Of a stretch of DNA of 19,634 nucleotides, positions 1 to 8,013 are shown piece by piece. The notes beneath the pieces were generated by a model. That model was not told where the DNA came from, did not search any database, and saw only the letters and a list, made by a program, of their open reading frames with translations. Numbering within the stretch: the stretch's first letter is position 1; each line of letters opens with the position of its first letter. This DNA is from Prochlorococcus sp. AG-455-E15 (GTDB taxonomy: Bacteria > Cyanobacteriota > Cyanobacteriia > PCC-6307 > Cyanobiaceae), in assembly GCA_003212115.1 (NCBI GenBank), contig QCQS01000013.1:1-19634 (forward strand), given 5' to 3'. The position numbers and the translations under genes are program-made.

Positions 1-875
1 GAGGACAAGAATTAGTCAATGAATCTTTCCCAGAATTAGTAGAGAAAATATCGCATATAAAAGATGATTTCGTTCTTGACGGGGAATTATTAGTTTGGAA
101 TTTTAAAGAACAGATTGCCTTTGATTTTTCTTTACTTCAAAAAAGAATAAATAGAAAGTCTCCTTCTAGATCAATCCAAATAAAATATCCAATTATTTTT
201 ATTGCCTATGATCTTTTGGAGATTAATGGGAGAGATATAAGAGAAATTAAATTAGAAAATAGAAGAATTGAGTTAGAAAAATATTTTTCAAAATGGCAAA
301 ATAAAACTGGGAATAATATCTCTGAAATTTTAAAACTATGTAGTTTAATCTTTCCTAAAGATTGGCCTGATGCTTTAACTTATAAAGAAAAATCTAGAGA
401 AAATAATACTGAAGGGTTAATAATTAAGAAAAAGACTTCTATATACGCATCTGGGAGAAAAAAGGGTATTTGGTGGAAATATAAAGTTGATCCTATGCAA
501 CTAGATGCTGTTCTAATTTACGCTAAGGGCGGTAGCGGAAGAAGAGCTGGTCTTTATACAGATTACAGTTTTGCATTATGGAAAGACCAAAAATTAATTA
601 AATTTGCGAGTGCATATTCTGGGTTAACAAATATTGAGATTAAAGAGTTAGATAAATGGATAAGGAAAAATACAATAGAAAAATTTGGTCCTGTTCGATC
701 GTTAAAACCAGAAATGGTATTCGAAATATCTTTTGAGAAAATACAAATTTCAAAACGTCATAAGTCTGGCATAGCAGTAAGATTCCCAAGAATAACAAAA
801 TGGAGAAAAGATAAAAAAATCAATGATGCAGATAGCCTTGAGAATGCTTATGAACTGATGAAAAAAATATCATGA
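1..875 (+). CDS. ATP-dependent DNA ligase, C-terminal part (open at the window start)
   Basis: Seals nicked DNA through an enzyme-AMP intermediate. The frame is open from the first base (first full codon at 3), so the N-terminus with the catalytic KxDG lysine lies outside the window. Visible nucleotidyltransferase motifs are III (VLDGELLVW, DGE at 78-86), IIIa (FIAYDLLEING, about 195-230), IV (EGLIIK, 411-428) and V (WWKYK, 471-486). The C-terminal OB-fold region ends with RHKSGIAVRFPRI and a motif-VI-like RxxK stretch. The ATG at 216 is internal and is not the start, because ligase motifs III and IIIa precede it in frame. The stop overlaps the helicase ATG (ATGA at 872-875). With the next two genes it matches the bacterial ligase-associated repair cluster (LigB type), inferred to act in DNA repair rather than replication. 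Family assignment is confident; which lesion it serves is not visible. Confidence 0.95.
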   Translation, partial: GQELVNESFPELVEKISHIKDDFVLDGELLVWNFKEQIAFDFSLLQKRINRKSPSRSIQIKYPIIFIAYDLLEINGRDIREIKLENRRIELEKYFSKWQNKTGNNISEILKLCSLIFPKDWPDALTYKEKSRENNTEGLIIKKKTSIYASGRKKGIWWKYKVDPMQLDAVLIYAKGGSGRRAGLYTDYSFALWKDQKLIKFASAYSGLTNIEIKELDKWIRKNTIEKFGPVRSLKPEMVFEISFEKIQISKRHKSGIAVRFPRITKWRKDKKINDADSLENAYELMKKIS

Positions 876-3358
876 AAAATATTACGCAAAATAGTAAACC
901 AAATTATTTAATTTCTAAAATTAAACAGTTTTTCATCTCAAATGGATGGGAGCCATTACCCTACCAAGTAGAATCTTGGAAAGCATTTTTAAATGGGGAA
1001 AACGGAATAATACAAGTTCCTACTGGATGCGGCAAAACTTATGCTGCATTAATGGGACCTTTATCACAGATAGAAGATTCCAAAAATAATAAAAGTGTGC
1101 AAATATTATTAATAACGCCTTTAAAAGCACTAAGTAGAGATCTAAAAAATTCCATACAATTAGCAGCTTTACATTTTAATAAAGAAATCACTGTTGAAAT
1201 TAGGAACGGGGATACAACCCCATATGAAAAGAAAAAGCAACTAGCTAAACCACCTAATATACTTATTACCACTCCAGAGTCTTTATCTCTTTTACTTTCT
1301 AATAAAGAATCTAATAATCTGTTCAAAGAGTTGACATCAATAATTATTGACGAATGGCATGAATTGATGGGTAGTAAAAGAGGAAACCAGTGCGAGTTAT
1401 CTTTAAGTTGGCTAAGAGGTAATATAAAAAATTTACAAATTTGGGCAATGTCTGCAACTATTGGAAATATTGAAGAAGCAGCAAGAGCAATAGTTGGGAT
1501 GAGCGCTATTAAACCCAAAATTATAAGTACAAATATTCAAAAAGAGATAGAAATTGTAAGCGTTTTGCCAGAGGAGGAAACGACCTTTCCATGGAGTGGC
1601 CATCTTGGAATTAGAAGTCATTCTTCACTTATAAAAATCCTAGATAAAAACAAAAGCACCTTATTATTCACCAATACAAGAAACCAATCTGAAAGATGGT
1701 ATCAATGTCTTAAATTTTATCTCCCAGAGATGGAAGATAAAATCGCACTACATCACGGATCCCTCGATAAAGAAGATAGAAAAAGAGTTGAAGAAGGGGT
1801 TAAAGACGGATTAATAAAATGGGTAGTCTGCACCAGCTCTTTAGATTTGGGCGTTGACTTCCAACCTGTAGATCAAATAGTTCAAATTGGTAGTGCAAAG
1901 AATTTAGCTAGACTTATCCAAAGAGCGGGAAGAAGTGCTCATAGACCAGGTGGAAAATCCAAAATAATTTTTATGCCTACTAATTCTTTAGAGTTATTAG
2001 AGATTAGTGCAATGAGAAGAATAATAAAAAGTGGTATAGCTGAGGAAATTAGACTTCCTGAATTATCTTATGATGTGCTTCTACAACATCTAATAAGTTT
2101 GGCATGTGGAAATGGCTTTGATCCGAAAATTGAGAAAGAAAGAATCAAAAATTGCTGGAGTTTTAGAAACTTAAAAGATCAAGATTGGGATTGGTGTCTT
2201 GACTTTTTAGAATATGGAGGAAAATGTCTTAAAGCATACCCAAAATATAAAAAGATAGTTAAAGAAGAATCGCAAAATAATAATGAAAACTTTAAATATT
2301 TTGTAAGAGACAAATCCTTAATAAGAATGCATAAGTTCAATATTGGGACAATTACAAGTGACAAATTTGTGAATGTCAAATATATGAAAGGTAAATCCCT
2401 AGGTAATCTAGAGGAGAATTTTGCTTCAAAATTAAATCCCGGAGATACATTTTACTTTGCCGGCAAAATGCTTCAATTTGTAAGAATAAGAGATATGGTT
2501 TTATATGTTAAAAAATCAACAAAAAAAAGTTCTCTAATTCCTGCATGGGTCGGAGGTCAAATGGCAATTTCTGATCTACTTTGTGAAAATTTGAGAAAAG
2601 AAATAGATATATGCAACGAACTAGAAAATGATGATTGCTTAAATCCTGAACTCAATTCATTACGCCCAATATTGAATAAACAAAAAGTTCTTTCAAATAT
2701 TCCTAAGAAAGATGAATTCCTTATAGAAATATATAAAACCAAGGATTTATCAAATCTTTTTGTTTTTACACTTGATGGAAAATTTGTAAATGAAGGGATT
2801 GCATTTTTATGGGCTTTGAGATTGGCAAAATTAAAACAATCTACATTTAGTATTACTGCTAATGATTTTGGATTCAGCTTAACAACGGCAGAAGATTATG
2901 ATTTTTCCATAATAAAAAAAGAAGCAGATTACTTTTTGAATAACAAAAAATTAGAAGAAGATCTAGAAAATGCAATTAATTTTTCAGAATTAACAAAACG
3001 AAGATTTAAAAATATTGCCCAAATAAGTGGACTTGTAAATCAAAATAATCCAACCAAAACAAAAACCTCCTCTCAACTTCAAATAAGTTCAAGTCTTTTC
3101 TACGATGTCTTTACTAAATATGAAGAAGGCCATCTTTTGATAAAACAATCGCATCAAGAAGTTAAAGAATATCAATTAGAAAATAAAAGAATATCTAGAT
3201 CATTAGAAAGATTAAAAAATTTAAAAATTCTATTAAACGAGATAAAAACTCCAACTCCTTTTGCTTTCCCTTTATTAGTTGAAAGACTTAAAAATACTTT
3301 AAGCAATGAACCAATAGAAAAAAGAGTAGAAAAACTTATAAAAAAATATAGTGATTAA
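872..3358 (+). CDS. Lhr-core type DEXH-box helicase, ligase-associated
   Basis: 828-aa superfamily 2 helicase, expected to be a 3'-to-5' ATP-dependent translocase on nucleic acid. Motifs in order: Q-motif-like YQVESW (31-36), Walker A PTGCGKT (50-56), DEWH box (160-163), SAT (194-196), TSSLDLGVDF (321-330) and arginine-finger motif QRAGRSAHRPGG (350-361). The remaining ~460 residues fit the winged-helix and C-terminal domains of the Lhr core; it is shorter than the ~1500-aa full-length Lhr proteins. The start overlaps the ligase stop by four bases, and the stop (TAA) abuts the next gene's ATG, so all three are probably translationally coupled. This arrangement corresponds to the known ligase-associated DEXH helicase family. 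The substrate (RNA:DNA or duplex DNA) is inferred from the family. Confidence 0.95.
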   Translation: MKNITQNSKPNYLISKIKQFFISNGWEPLPYQVESWKAFLNGENGIIQVPTGCGKTYAALMGPLSQIEDSKNNKSVQILLITPLKALSRDLKNSIQLAALHFNKEITVEIRNGDTTPYEKKKQLAKPPNILITTPESLSLLLSNKESNNLFKELTSIIIDEWHELMGSKRGNQCELSLSWLRGNIKNLQIWAMSATIGNIEEAARAIVGMSAIKPKIISTNIQKEIEIVSVLPEEETTFPWSGHLGIRSHSSLIKILDKNKSTLLFTNTRNQSERWYQCLKFYLPEMEDKIALHHGSLDKEDRKRVEEGVKDGLIKWVVCTSSLDLGVDFQPVDQIVQIGSAKNLARLIQRAGRSAHRPGGKSKIIFMPTNSLELLEISAMRRIIKSGIAEEIRLPELSYDVLLQHLISLACGNGFDPKIEKERIKNCWSFRNLKDQDWDWCLDFLEYGGKCLKAYPKYKKIVKEESQNNNENFKYFVRDKSLIRMHKFNIGTITSDKFVNVKYMKGKSLGNLEENFASKLNPGDTFYFAGKMLQFVRIRDMVLYVKKSTKKSSLIPAWVGGQMAISDLLCENLRKEIDICNELENDDCLNPELNSLRPILNKQKVLSNIPKKDEFLIEIYKTKDLSNLFVFTLDGKFVNEGIAFLWALRLAKLKQSTFSITANDFGFSLTTAEDYDFSIIKKEADYFLNNKKLEEDLENAINFSELTKRRFKNIAQISGLVNQNNPTKTKTSSQLQISSSLFYDVFTKYEEGHLLIKQSHQEVKEYQLENKRISRSLERLKNLKILLNEIKTPTPFAFPLLVERLKNTLSNEPIEKRVEKLIKKYSD

Positions 3359-4009
3359 ATGAAAAAAAGTTCTTTTAAATTTAGTTGGGAAGATACATTG
3401 TTAGAGATGCTTCCTTCAAGATCTTTATTTATACCTGAAACAAAAGAATTGTTAATATGCGATATTCATCTTGGGAAAGCTGAGTATTTTCAGCAAAATG
3501 GTATACCACTTACTAATAATTCAGATAAAAATAATTTCGCAAGAATAAAAAAAATAGTAAAAAGATATAGTCCTGAAAAGTTAATAATATTGGGAGATTT
3601 ATTCCACAGCAAATATTCAATAGATAAAACTCTTCAAAAAAAAGTTGAGGATCTCCCTGAGCTACTAAAAACTAATGTTGAACTCATCCTCGGAAATCAT
3701 GATTTAGGTTGTGATATTAAAAATATAAAAATTTTTGACACTAGAAAATCTAAAAATATTACATTTAGCCATGAGCCAGTTAATCTTGAAAACAATAAAA
3801 CCTTGAATATTTGTGGACATTATCATCCAAAAGTCTATTTAAAAAGCAATGGAGATAAATTATCTTTTAGGTGTTTTGCAATGGATATTAATAAAAATAT
3901 TTTATATATTCCTGCATTTGGAGACTTAACAGGAGGATATCCCTGCAAAAAATCATTCAAAAAATGGGCAATTGTATCTGAAGAAGAAATTATCGAAATA
4001 AAATCTTAA
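3359..4009 (+). CDS. Metallophosphoesterase, ligase-associated nuclease (PdeM-type)
   Basis: 216-aa calcineurin-like metallophosphoesterase. The metal-binding signature is complete: DIHLGK (D35, H37), GDLFH (G79, D80, H83), GNHD (N113, H114, D115), a histidine in SHEP (H138) and CGHYHP (H154, H156). Family members in this cluster are manganese-dependent phosphodiesterases or DNA endonucleases, so a nuclease role trimming damaged ends before ligation is inferred. The ATG follows the helicase stop with no gap (TAAATG), making it the third gene of the ligase-helicase operon. No signal peptide is visible, so it should be cytoplasmic. No terminator is evident in the ~200 bp after it, which contain no convincing gene. 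Confidence 0.93.
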   Translation: MKKSSFKFSWEDTLLEMLPSRSLFIPETKELLICDIHLGKAEYFQQNGIPLTNNSDKNNFARIKKIVKRYSPEKLIILGDLFHSKYSIDKTLQKKVEDLPELLKTNVELILGNHDLGCDIKNIKIFDTRKSKNITFSHEPVNLENNKTLNICGHYHPKVYLKSNGDKLSFRCFAMDINKNILYIPAFGDLTGGYPCKKSFKKWAIVSEEEIIEIKS

Positions 4010-4217
4010 GAAAAATCCCATTGAAGTTACTTAAATTTTTCATTTAGAAATACCAATTTATACTTAAAAGTCTCGATTAGTTTTTTTATCAATTAATTTA
4101 AATTCAATAAATCTATTTTCTACTAGCAAAAATAGATAATAAAAATTTTATACAGCTAATGAGCCTTTCCTTATCAAACAATCCACGTTATAAAAAAAAT
4201 AAACACATTTTATAGAA

Positions 4218-4520
4218 ATGAAAAAATTAATATCCTTGATTTTATTTCCATTTCTTTTAATTCCATTTGAGGCAAAAGCAAATGATAATTTTTCTGTTGA
4301 GATAGAGGCACTTACACTCGTAATGGAGCAATATAAGGAAGATACTGAATCAAGTGTTGAATTAGACATAGAAGATAAAAAGTCAAGTTACATGGCTCTT
4401 AAACAAGACGAATGCAATGCAACTGTTCAAGTTACAGAAAAAACTGGATTAGAGGTTGTAAATACTGAATCTTTTGATGTAAATGTCTGTTTGAAAGAAA
4501 TCTATAAAGTAATCAATTAA
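4218..4520 (+). CDS. Small secreted protein of unknown function
   Basis: 100-aa protein with a clear signal peptide: a KK start, a hydrophobic core (ISLILFPFLLIPF) and an AKA-like cleavage site near residues 19-22. The mature ~78-residue part is acidic (runs such as VELDIEDKK) and has exactly two cysteines (in DECNAT and NVCLKE), which could form a disulfide in the periplasm. No family is recognised. It lies 208 bp after the repair operon with its own leader, so it is probably a separate transcript. The opposite-strand frame across the same bases looks like a shadow. Confidence 0.75.
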   Translation: MKKLISLILFPFLLIPFEAKANDNFSVEIEALTLVMEQYKEDTESSVELDIEDKKSSYMALKQDECNATVQVTEKTGLEVVNTESFDVNVCLKEIYKVIN

Positions 4521-4524
4521 ATAA

Positions 4525-4668
4525 GCAGGTTATAAAAATATAATAAAAAGAAGCAAATTTAAAGAGGTCTTTTACTTAAAGAAGGTAAGACCTCGAGACC
4601 TAACAGAAAACTTTGGAACGGGTTCTGCATACCCAATTAATAACCACAATAGAATTGTAAAGGTGTAA
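4525..4668 (+). other. Protein-like open frame lacking any start codon (possible gene remnant or structured RNA)
   Basis: Between an in-frame TAA (4522-4524) and TAA (4666-4668), 47 sense codons stay open. The last ~30 read like real protein (KKVRPRDLTENFGTG, then AYPINNHNRIVKV), and the DNA is less AT-rich than its surroundings. No ATG, GTG or TTG occurs in this frame, so ordinary translation is not possible. An 8-bp inverted repeat, GAGGTCTT (4564-4571) with AAGACCTC (4587-4594), lies within it, so a structured RNA is the main alternative. It could also be the 3' remnant of a decayed gene. The product is not recognised. Confidence 0.3.
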
Positions 4669-4704
4669 TTAAAAGTACAAAACCTAAAATTATTTTTTAA
4701 GTAA

Positions 4705-4851
4705 TTATTTCTTCTTTGATAATGTTTGTGATTCTTCTCTAGACATTAAAGCTTCGATTTGAGCAAGAACTTTTTGAAGTTCATCGGTTTTTGTAAGAGA
4801 TGCTTCTGCTACTTCTCTTAATTTTTCTAACTGTTCTTTAGTTTTATCCAT
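4705..4851 (-). CDS. 48-aa helical (coiled-coil-like) small protein
   Basis: A 48-codon reading frame, ATG to TAA on the minus strand, encoding a charged helix-former that begins MDKTKEQLEKLREVAEA. Hydrophobic residues (L8, L11, V14, L19, L25, V28, L29, I32, L35) are spaced in a heptad-like pattern, suggesting a short amphipathic or coiled-coil helix. There are no cysteines, prolines, membrane segments or signal peptide. Codon use is the normal AT-rich type of its neighbours, and almost the whole span is helix-compatible, which is unusual for a chance frame. No family is recognised. It stands alone between two intergenic gaps. Confidence 0.7.
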   Translation of the reverse strand: MDKTKEQLEKLREVAEASLTKTDELQKVLAQIEALMSREESQTLSKKK

Positions 4852-5050
4852 GATAAATAAATTAGAAATTAACCACTCTTTAAAATGGTTTTAATACAGA
4901 TTTTTCACTCCCACACAGATTCATATTCTCTCTTTTTTTTATAAAGTCAAATAAATTTTCCTTTATTAAAGTTTTATGAGGACTTCCAATTAATTCTTTA
5001 TTTATTATTATTGAAACCATAAGATTACCTGAAATAGAAATACTTTGGAA

Positions 5051-5140
5051 TTATGAAGTAAATACAGGTAAGCCTATTGTTGCAGTTGTTATGAGAGCGC
5101 CTGCAAAAATCAAAAAAGGTAGAAAAGGATAGTTTTTCAA
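5051..5140 (-). CDS. 29-aa single-span membrane peptide (candidate)
   Basis: A minus-strand frame starting at TTG (5138-5140) encodes 29 residues: MKNYPFLPFLIFAGALIT, then TATIGLPVFTS and a TAA stop. It is one hydrophobic span with small residues (AGA, TTAT) and a proline near each end, resembling the single-helix subunits of photosynthetic complexes. It does not match any I know (PsbM, PsbJ, PetN, PetG and PsaM were considered by memory). No clear Shine-Dalgarno precedes the TTG and no in-frame ATG exists, so the start is the weak point. It lies upstream of pstB's 3' end on the same strand but is not part of that operon. Confidence 0.4.
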   Translation of the reverse strand: MKNYPFLPFLIFAGALITTATIGLPVFTS

Positions 5141-5247
5141 CGATAAACATACTAAATCAAGATTACTATATAGGTATTTATACTGTTTGTCTACCCTTTA
5201 TCCTTTTTAAAGTTAAAATCTTTCTTTTATAAGTAAAAATTTAAACA

Positions 5248-6057
5248 TCAACCAAATTTACCAGATATGTATTCCTGAGTAGTTTTTTCTTTTGGAGAGT
5301 TAAAAATTTTCTTCGTCGAATTAAATTCAGCAAGATAACCAACCTTTCCTCCATCACCATCTTCATATTCGATAGCATTAAAAAATGCAGTCATATCACT
5401 AACTCTTAATGCCTGTTGCATATTATGAGTAACGATGATTATTGTGTAATTCTTCTTAAGTTCATGCATAGTCTCTTCTATTTTCAAAGTAGAGATTGGA
5501 TCTAATGCAGAACATGGCTCATCCATGAGAATTATTTCAGGTTCAATCGCAATGGTTCTTGCTATACATAGTCTTTGTTGTTGTCCGCCAGATAAAGAGT
5601 AACCACTATCGTTTAATTTATCCTTACATTCGTCCCATAGAGCAGCCTTTCTTAGTGAACTTTCCACTAATTCATCCATATCTCCCGAAAAGCCATTAAT
5701 TCTTGCTCCAAATGCAATATTTTCATAAATAGATTTAGGAAAAGGATTAGGTTGTTGAAAAACCATTCCAATTCTTCTTCTTACTTCAACTGGATCAACT
5801 CTTTTATCGTAAATATTAGTTCCATCAAAAAGGACAGTTCCTTTCAATGAACAATTCGGAATCAAATCGTTCATCCTATTTAGAGATCTGAGAACAGTTG
5901 ATTTACCACAACCTGAAGGACCAATAAGGGAGGTTATATTTCCCTTTTTAAAGTTACAAAAAACATTTCTTACTGCTTCAAAAGTTCCATAACTAATAGA
6001 TACGTTCTCAAGAGATAAAATGATATTTTTTGGTGTTTTTTTATTAGTTTTGATCAT
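5248..6057 (-). CDS. pstB: Phosphate ABC transporter ATP-binding protein PstB
   Basis: 269-aa ATPase that powers high-affinity phosphate import from the cytoplasmic face of the PstCA channel. Walker A GPSGCGKST (46-54), Q-loop in MVFQQPNPFP, signature LSGGQQQR, Walker B IILMDEPCSALDP and switch histidine in THNMQ are all intact. The QQPNPFPKSIYENIAFG stretch and the SALDPISTLKIEE region are characteristic of PstB. Length is normal for the family. It is the last gene of pstC-pstA-pstB, with the ATG 3 bp after the pstA stop. The expected downstream phoU is absent: the next ~200 bases contain no such gene. Confidence 0.97.
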   Translation of the reverse strand: MIKTNKKTPKNIILSLENVSISYGTFEAVRNVFCNFKKGNITSLIGPSGCGKSTVLRSLNRMNDLIPNCSLKGTVLFDGTNIYDKRVDPVEVRRRIGMVFQQPNPFPKSIYENIAFGARINGFSGDMDELVESSLRKAALWDECKDKLNDSGYSLSGGQQQRLCIARTIAIEPEIILMDEPCSALDPISTLKIEETMHELKKNYTIIIVTHNMQQALRVSDMTAFFNAIEYEDGDGGKVGYLAEFNSTKKIFNSPKEKTTQEYISGKFG

Positions 6058-6060
6058 TTA

Positions 6061-6954
6061 TTATACTCTCTTAGTTTTCTCTGTAAAAGCGGCTAATATC
6101 CTTGAAAATATATTTACTGATAGTATCGATAAAACAAGAATAAAGGAAGCTGCCCAGGCTAGTTTATTTTGAGCGTCGTATGGTTCTAGAGCAAAGTTGT
6201 ATATCAATACAGCCAAAGAACCCATCTCATAAAACAAGTCTCCAAAGCCTGTTATGTAGTAGTAAGAGAATAAAGCAGTAAAAATCAAGGGCGCTGTTTC
6301 ACCTGCAGCTCTAGCAATGCCAAGAACAACTCCAGTTGCAATAGATCTAAATGCAGAGGGCAAAGTAACTTTCAATATAGTTGTATACATACTTGCTCCA
6401 ACACCCAAAGAAGCATATCTCAACTCATTAGGTACCAACTTTAAACCTTCGTCAGTGGTCTTAATCACAGTAGGCAACATCAATATTGAAAGTGCCATTC
6501 CTCCAGCCAAACCACTATACATACTTCCAAATAAGATCTTTGTAGAAACTATTAAGGCATAAATAAATACACCTGCAATTATTGAAGGCACCCCAGCTAA
6601 AACATTTACCCCGAATCTAATAAACCTTGAAAAAGCACCACCTTTAGAATATTCAGCTAAATATATGCCACCACCAACACCTACAGGTATCGCAATAATT
6701 GAGGCGATGGTAGTAATTATAAGTGTTCCTATTAATGCGGGATTTATGCCTCCTGCATCTAAGTCATCTCCAGGAGGATTTGGTTCTAAAGTAAATAGTT
6801 CTGGTGTAATTTGAGATCCACCTTTGATAAGAATATAAGTCACCAGAAAAATCAAAGGCAGTATTGCTATCAGCGCACAAATTACTGATAAAGAGGTAAA
6901 GAATTTATCTCCTATATTTCTTGATAATCTTTTCTGATAATAAAGTGAATTCAT
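6061..6954 (-). CDS. pstA: Phosphate ABC transporter permease PstA
   Basis: 297-aa integral inner-membrane permease that forms the phosphate channel with PstC. About six hydrophobic spans are visible: the first near residues 18-45 (LSVICALIAILPLIFLVTYI), and others including TIASIIAIPVGVGGGIYLAEY and FGVNVLAGVPSIIAGVFIYAL. The PstA hallmark AAGETAPLIFTA and the EAA-type coupling loop (ELRYASLGVGASMYTTILKVTLP) are present. Spacing is tight: 6 bp after the pstC stop and 3 bp before pstB, so it is co-transcribed. Nothing is truncated. Confidence 0.96.
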   Translation of the reverse strand: MNSLYYQKRLSRNIGDKFFTSLSVICALIAILPLIFLVTYILIKGGSQITPELFTLEPNPPGDDLDAGGINPALIGTLIITTIASIIAIPVGVGGGIYLAEYSKGGAFSRFIRFGVNVLAGVPSIIAGVFIYALIVSTKILFGSMYSGLAGGMALSILMLPTVIKTTDEGLKLVPNELRYASLGVGASMYTTILKVTLPSAFRSIATGVVLGIARAAGETAPLIFTALFSYYYITGFGDLFYEMGSLAVLIYNFALEPYDAQNKLAWAASFILVLSILSVNIFSRILAAFTEKTKRV

Positions 6955-6960
6955 AATTAC

Positions 6961-7908
6961 CTAATATTTGAGACTAAATTTCTTAACTAGCCATTGCGCA
7001 AAGATATTGACCACCAAAGAAAGGATCATCAGTACAAAAGCCGCATAAAAAAGTGATGAAACCTGACTTCCATCAGCCTCACCAAACTGGTTTGCAAGCA
7101 TGGAAGAAATGGTATATCCAGGAGATAATAGAGACCAACTAAATGCATTGGAATTACCAATAATCATTGTCACAGCCATAGTTTCTCCCATCGCTCTGCC
7201 TAAAGCTAATAAAACACCTGCCATAATTCCTGATAATGCTGCCGGCAAAATTACTGAAAATATTGTTTTCCATCTACTTGCTCCAATTCCATAGGCTGCA
7301 TTCCTAAGCTTTTTAGGAACCTGATTAAGTGAATCTCTTGCAATGGAGGTCACTATTGGCAAAAGCATTACTACTAAAATCAATATGGCTAACAAGGAAT
7401 TCCTACCTGTAGGTTCTGTACTGAATAAAGGTATCCAACCAAAGAAATTATGTAAAAAGACAAAAAAGGCTCTAAAAAAAGGTTCCATTACGAATATTGC
7501 CCAAAGTCCCAATACAACTGATGGTATAGCCGCTAGTAACTCAACAAAGGAACCTATTATTTCTCTGACAACTTTCGGTACAAAGTCTTCGGTAATGAAT
7601 ATCGCAGTTCCAACTCCCAAAGGGATGGTAATTAATAACGATAGAAATGAGGTTACTAATGTGCCATAAATTGCAGTAAAAGCGCCGTATTCATCTTTTA
7701 CTGGATTCCATTCAGAAGTTACTAAAAACTTCAATCCATACCTTGAAAAGGATTCAAATGACTGAAAAAAGACTACCAAAATAATTCCTAAAAGTATTAT
7801 TGCTACGAAACTAGACAAGACTAGAGCAGTATTCTTGAAGATAATATCTATATTTTTTTCGATACCGAATCTTTTACGATTCTTGAAAAGAGTTAATTTC
7901 TCTTCCAT
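6961..7908 (-). CDS. pstC: Phosphate ABC transporter permease PstC
   Basis: 315-aa permease partner of PstA. The PstC signature GRAMGETMAVTMIIG follows an EAA coupling loop (KLRNAAYGIGASRWKTIF), and about six membrane spans are visible, the first at roughly 28-50. The N-terminus has ~27 basic or polar residues before the first span, as expected for a cytoplasmic tail. The ATG at 7906-7908 is preceded by a 105-bp gap from pstS that contains a Pho-box-like repeat 35 bp upstream. So pstCAB probably has its own phosphate-responsive promoter as well as possible read-through from pstS. Confidence 0.96.
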   Translation of the reverse strand: MEEKLTLFKNRKRFGIEKNIDIIFKNTALVLSSFVAIILLGIILVVFFQSFESFSRYGLKFLVTSEWNPVKDEYGAFTAIYGTLVTSFLSLLITIPLGVGTAIFITEDFVPKVVREIIGSFVELLAAIPSVVLGLWAIFVMEPFFRAFFVFLHNFFGWIPLFSTEPTGRNSLLAILILVVMLLPIVTSIARDSLNQVPKKLRNAAYGIGASRWKTIFSVILPAALSGIMAGVLLALGRAMGETMAVTMIIGNSNAFSWSLLSPGYTISSMLANQFGEADGSQVSSLFYAAFVLMILSLVVNIFAQWLVKKFSLKY

Positions 7909-7943
7909 TAAAAAAAGAATATCTCTATAAATCTACTACTAAA

Positions 7944-7973
7944 TGCTGTAAAAGACTTTAAGAGGACTTAAAG
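7944..7973 (-). promoter_or_regulatory. Pho-box-like direct repeats upstream of pstC
   Basis: Read on the minus strand, three 8-bp units start exactly 11 bp apart: CTTTAAGT (7966-7973), CTTAAAGT (7955-7962) and TTACAGCA (7944-7951). The 8+3 layout and the TTAA cores of the first two fit the cyanobacterial PhoB/SphR box; the third unit is degenerate. The array ends 35 bp before the pstC ATG, and a -10-like TATAGA (7924-7929) lies between. Inference: phosphate-starvation activation of pstCAB. The first two units are nearly palindromic, so orientation rests on the downstream gene. Confidence 0.55.
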
Positions 7974-8013
7974 GTATATGAAAGTCATGATAATTTGACA
8001 TCTATTAAAAAAT

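Noticed and set aside
1039..1518. Long minus-strand frame inside the helicase gene
   Set aside because: It lies antisense to conserved helicase motifs, and its product is a low-complexity hydrophobic/serine pattern typical of a shadow frame.
4904..4940. Possible Yfr1-type small RNA (CACTCCCACACAG followed by T-run)
   Set aside because: It only partly resembles the remembered ACUCCUCACAC core and has no flanking stem or terminator hairpin.
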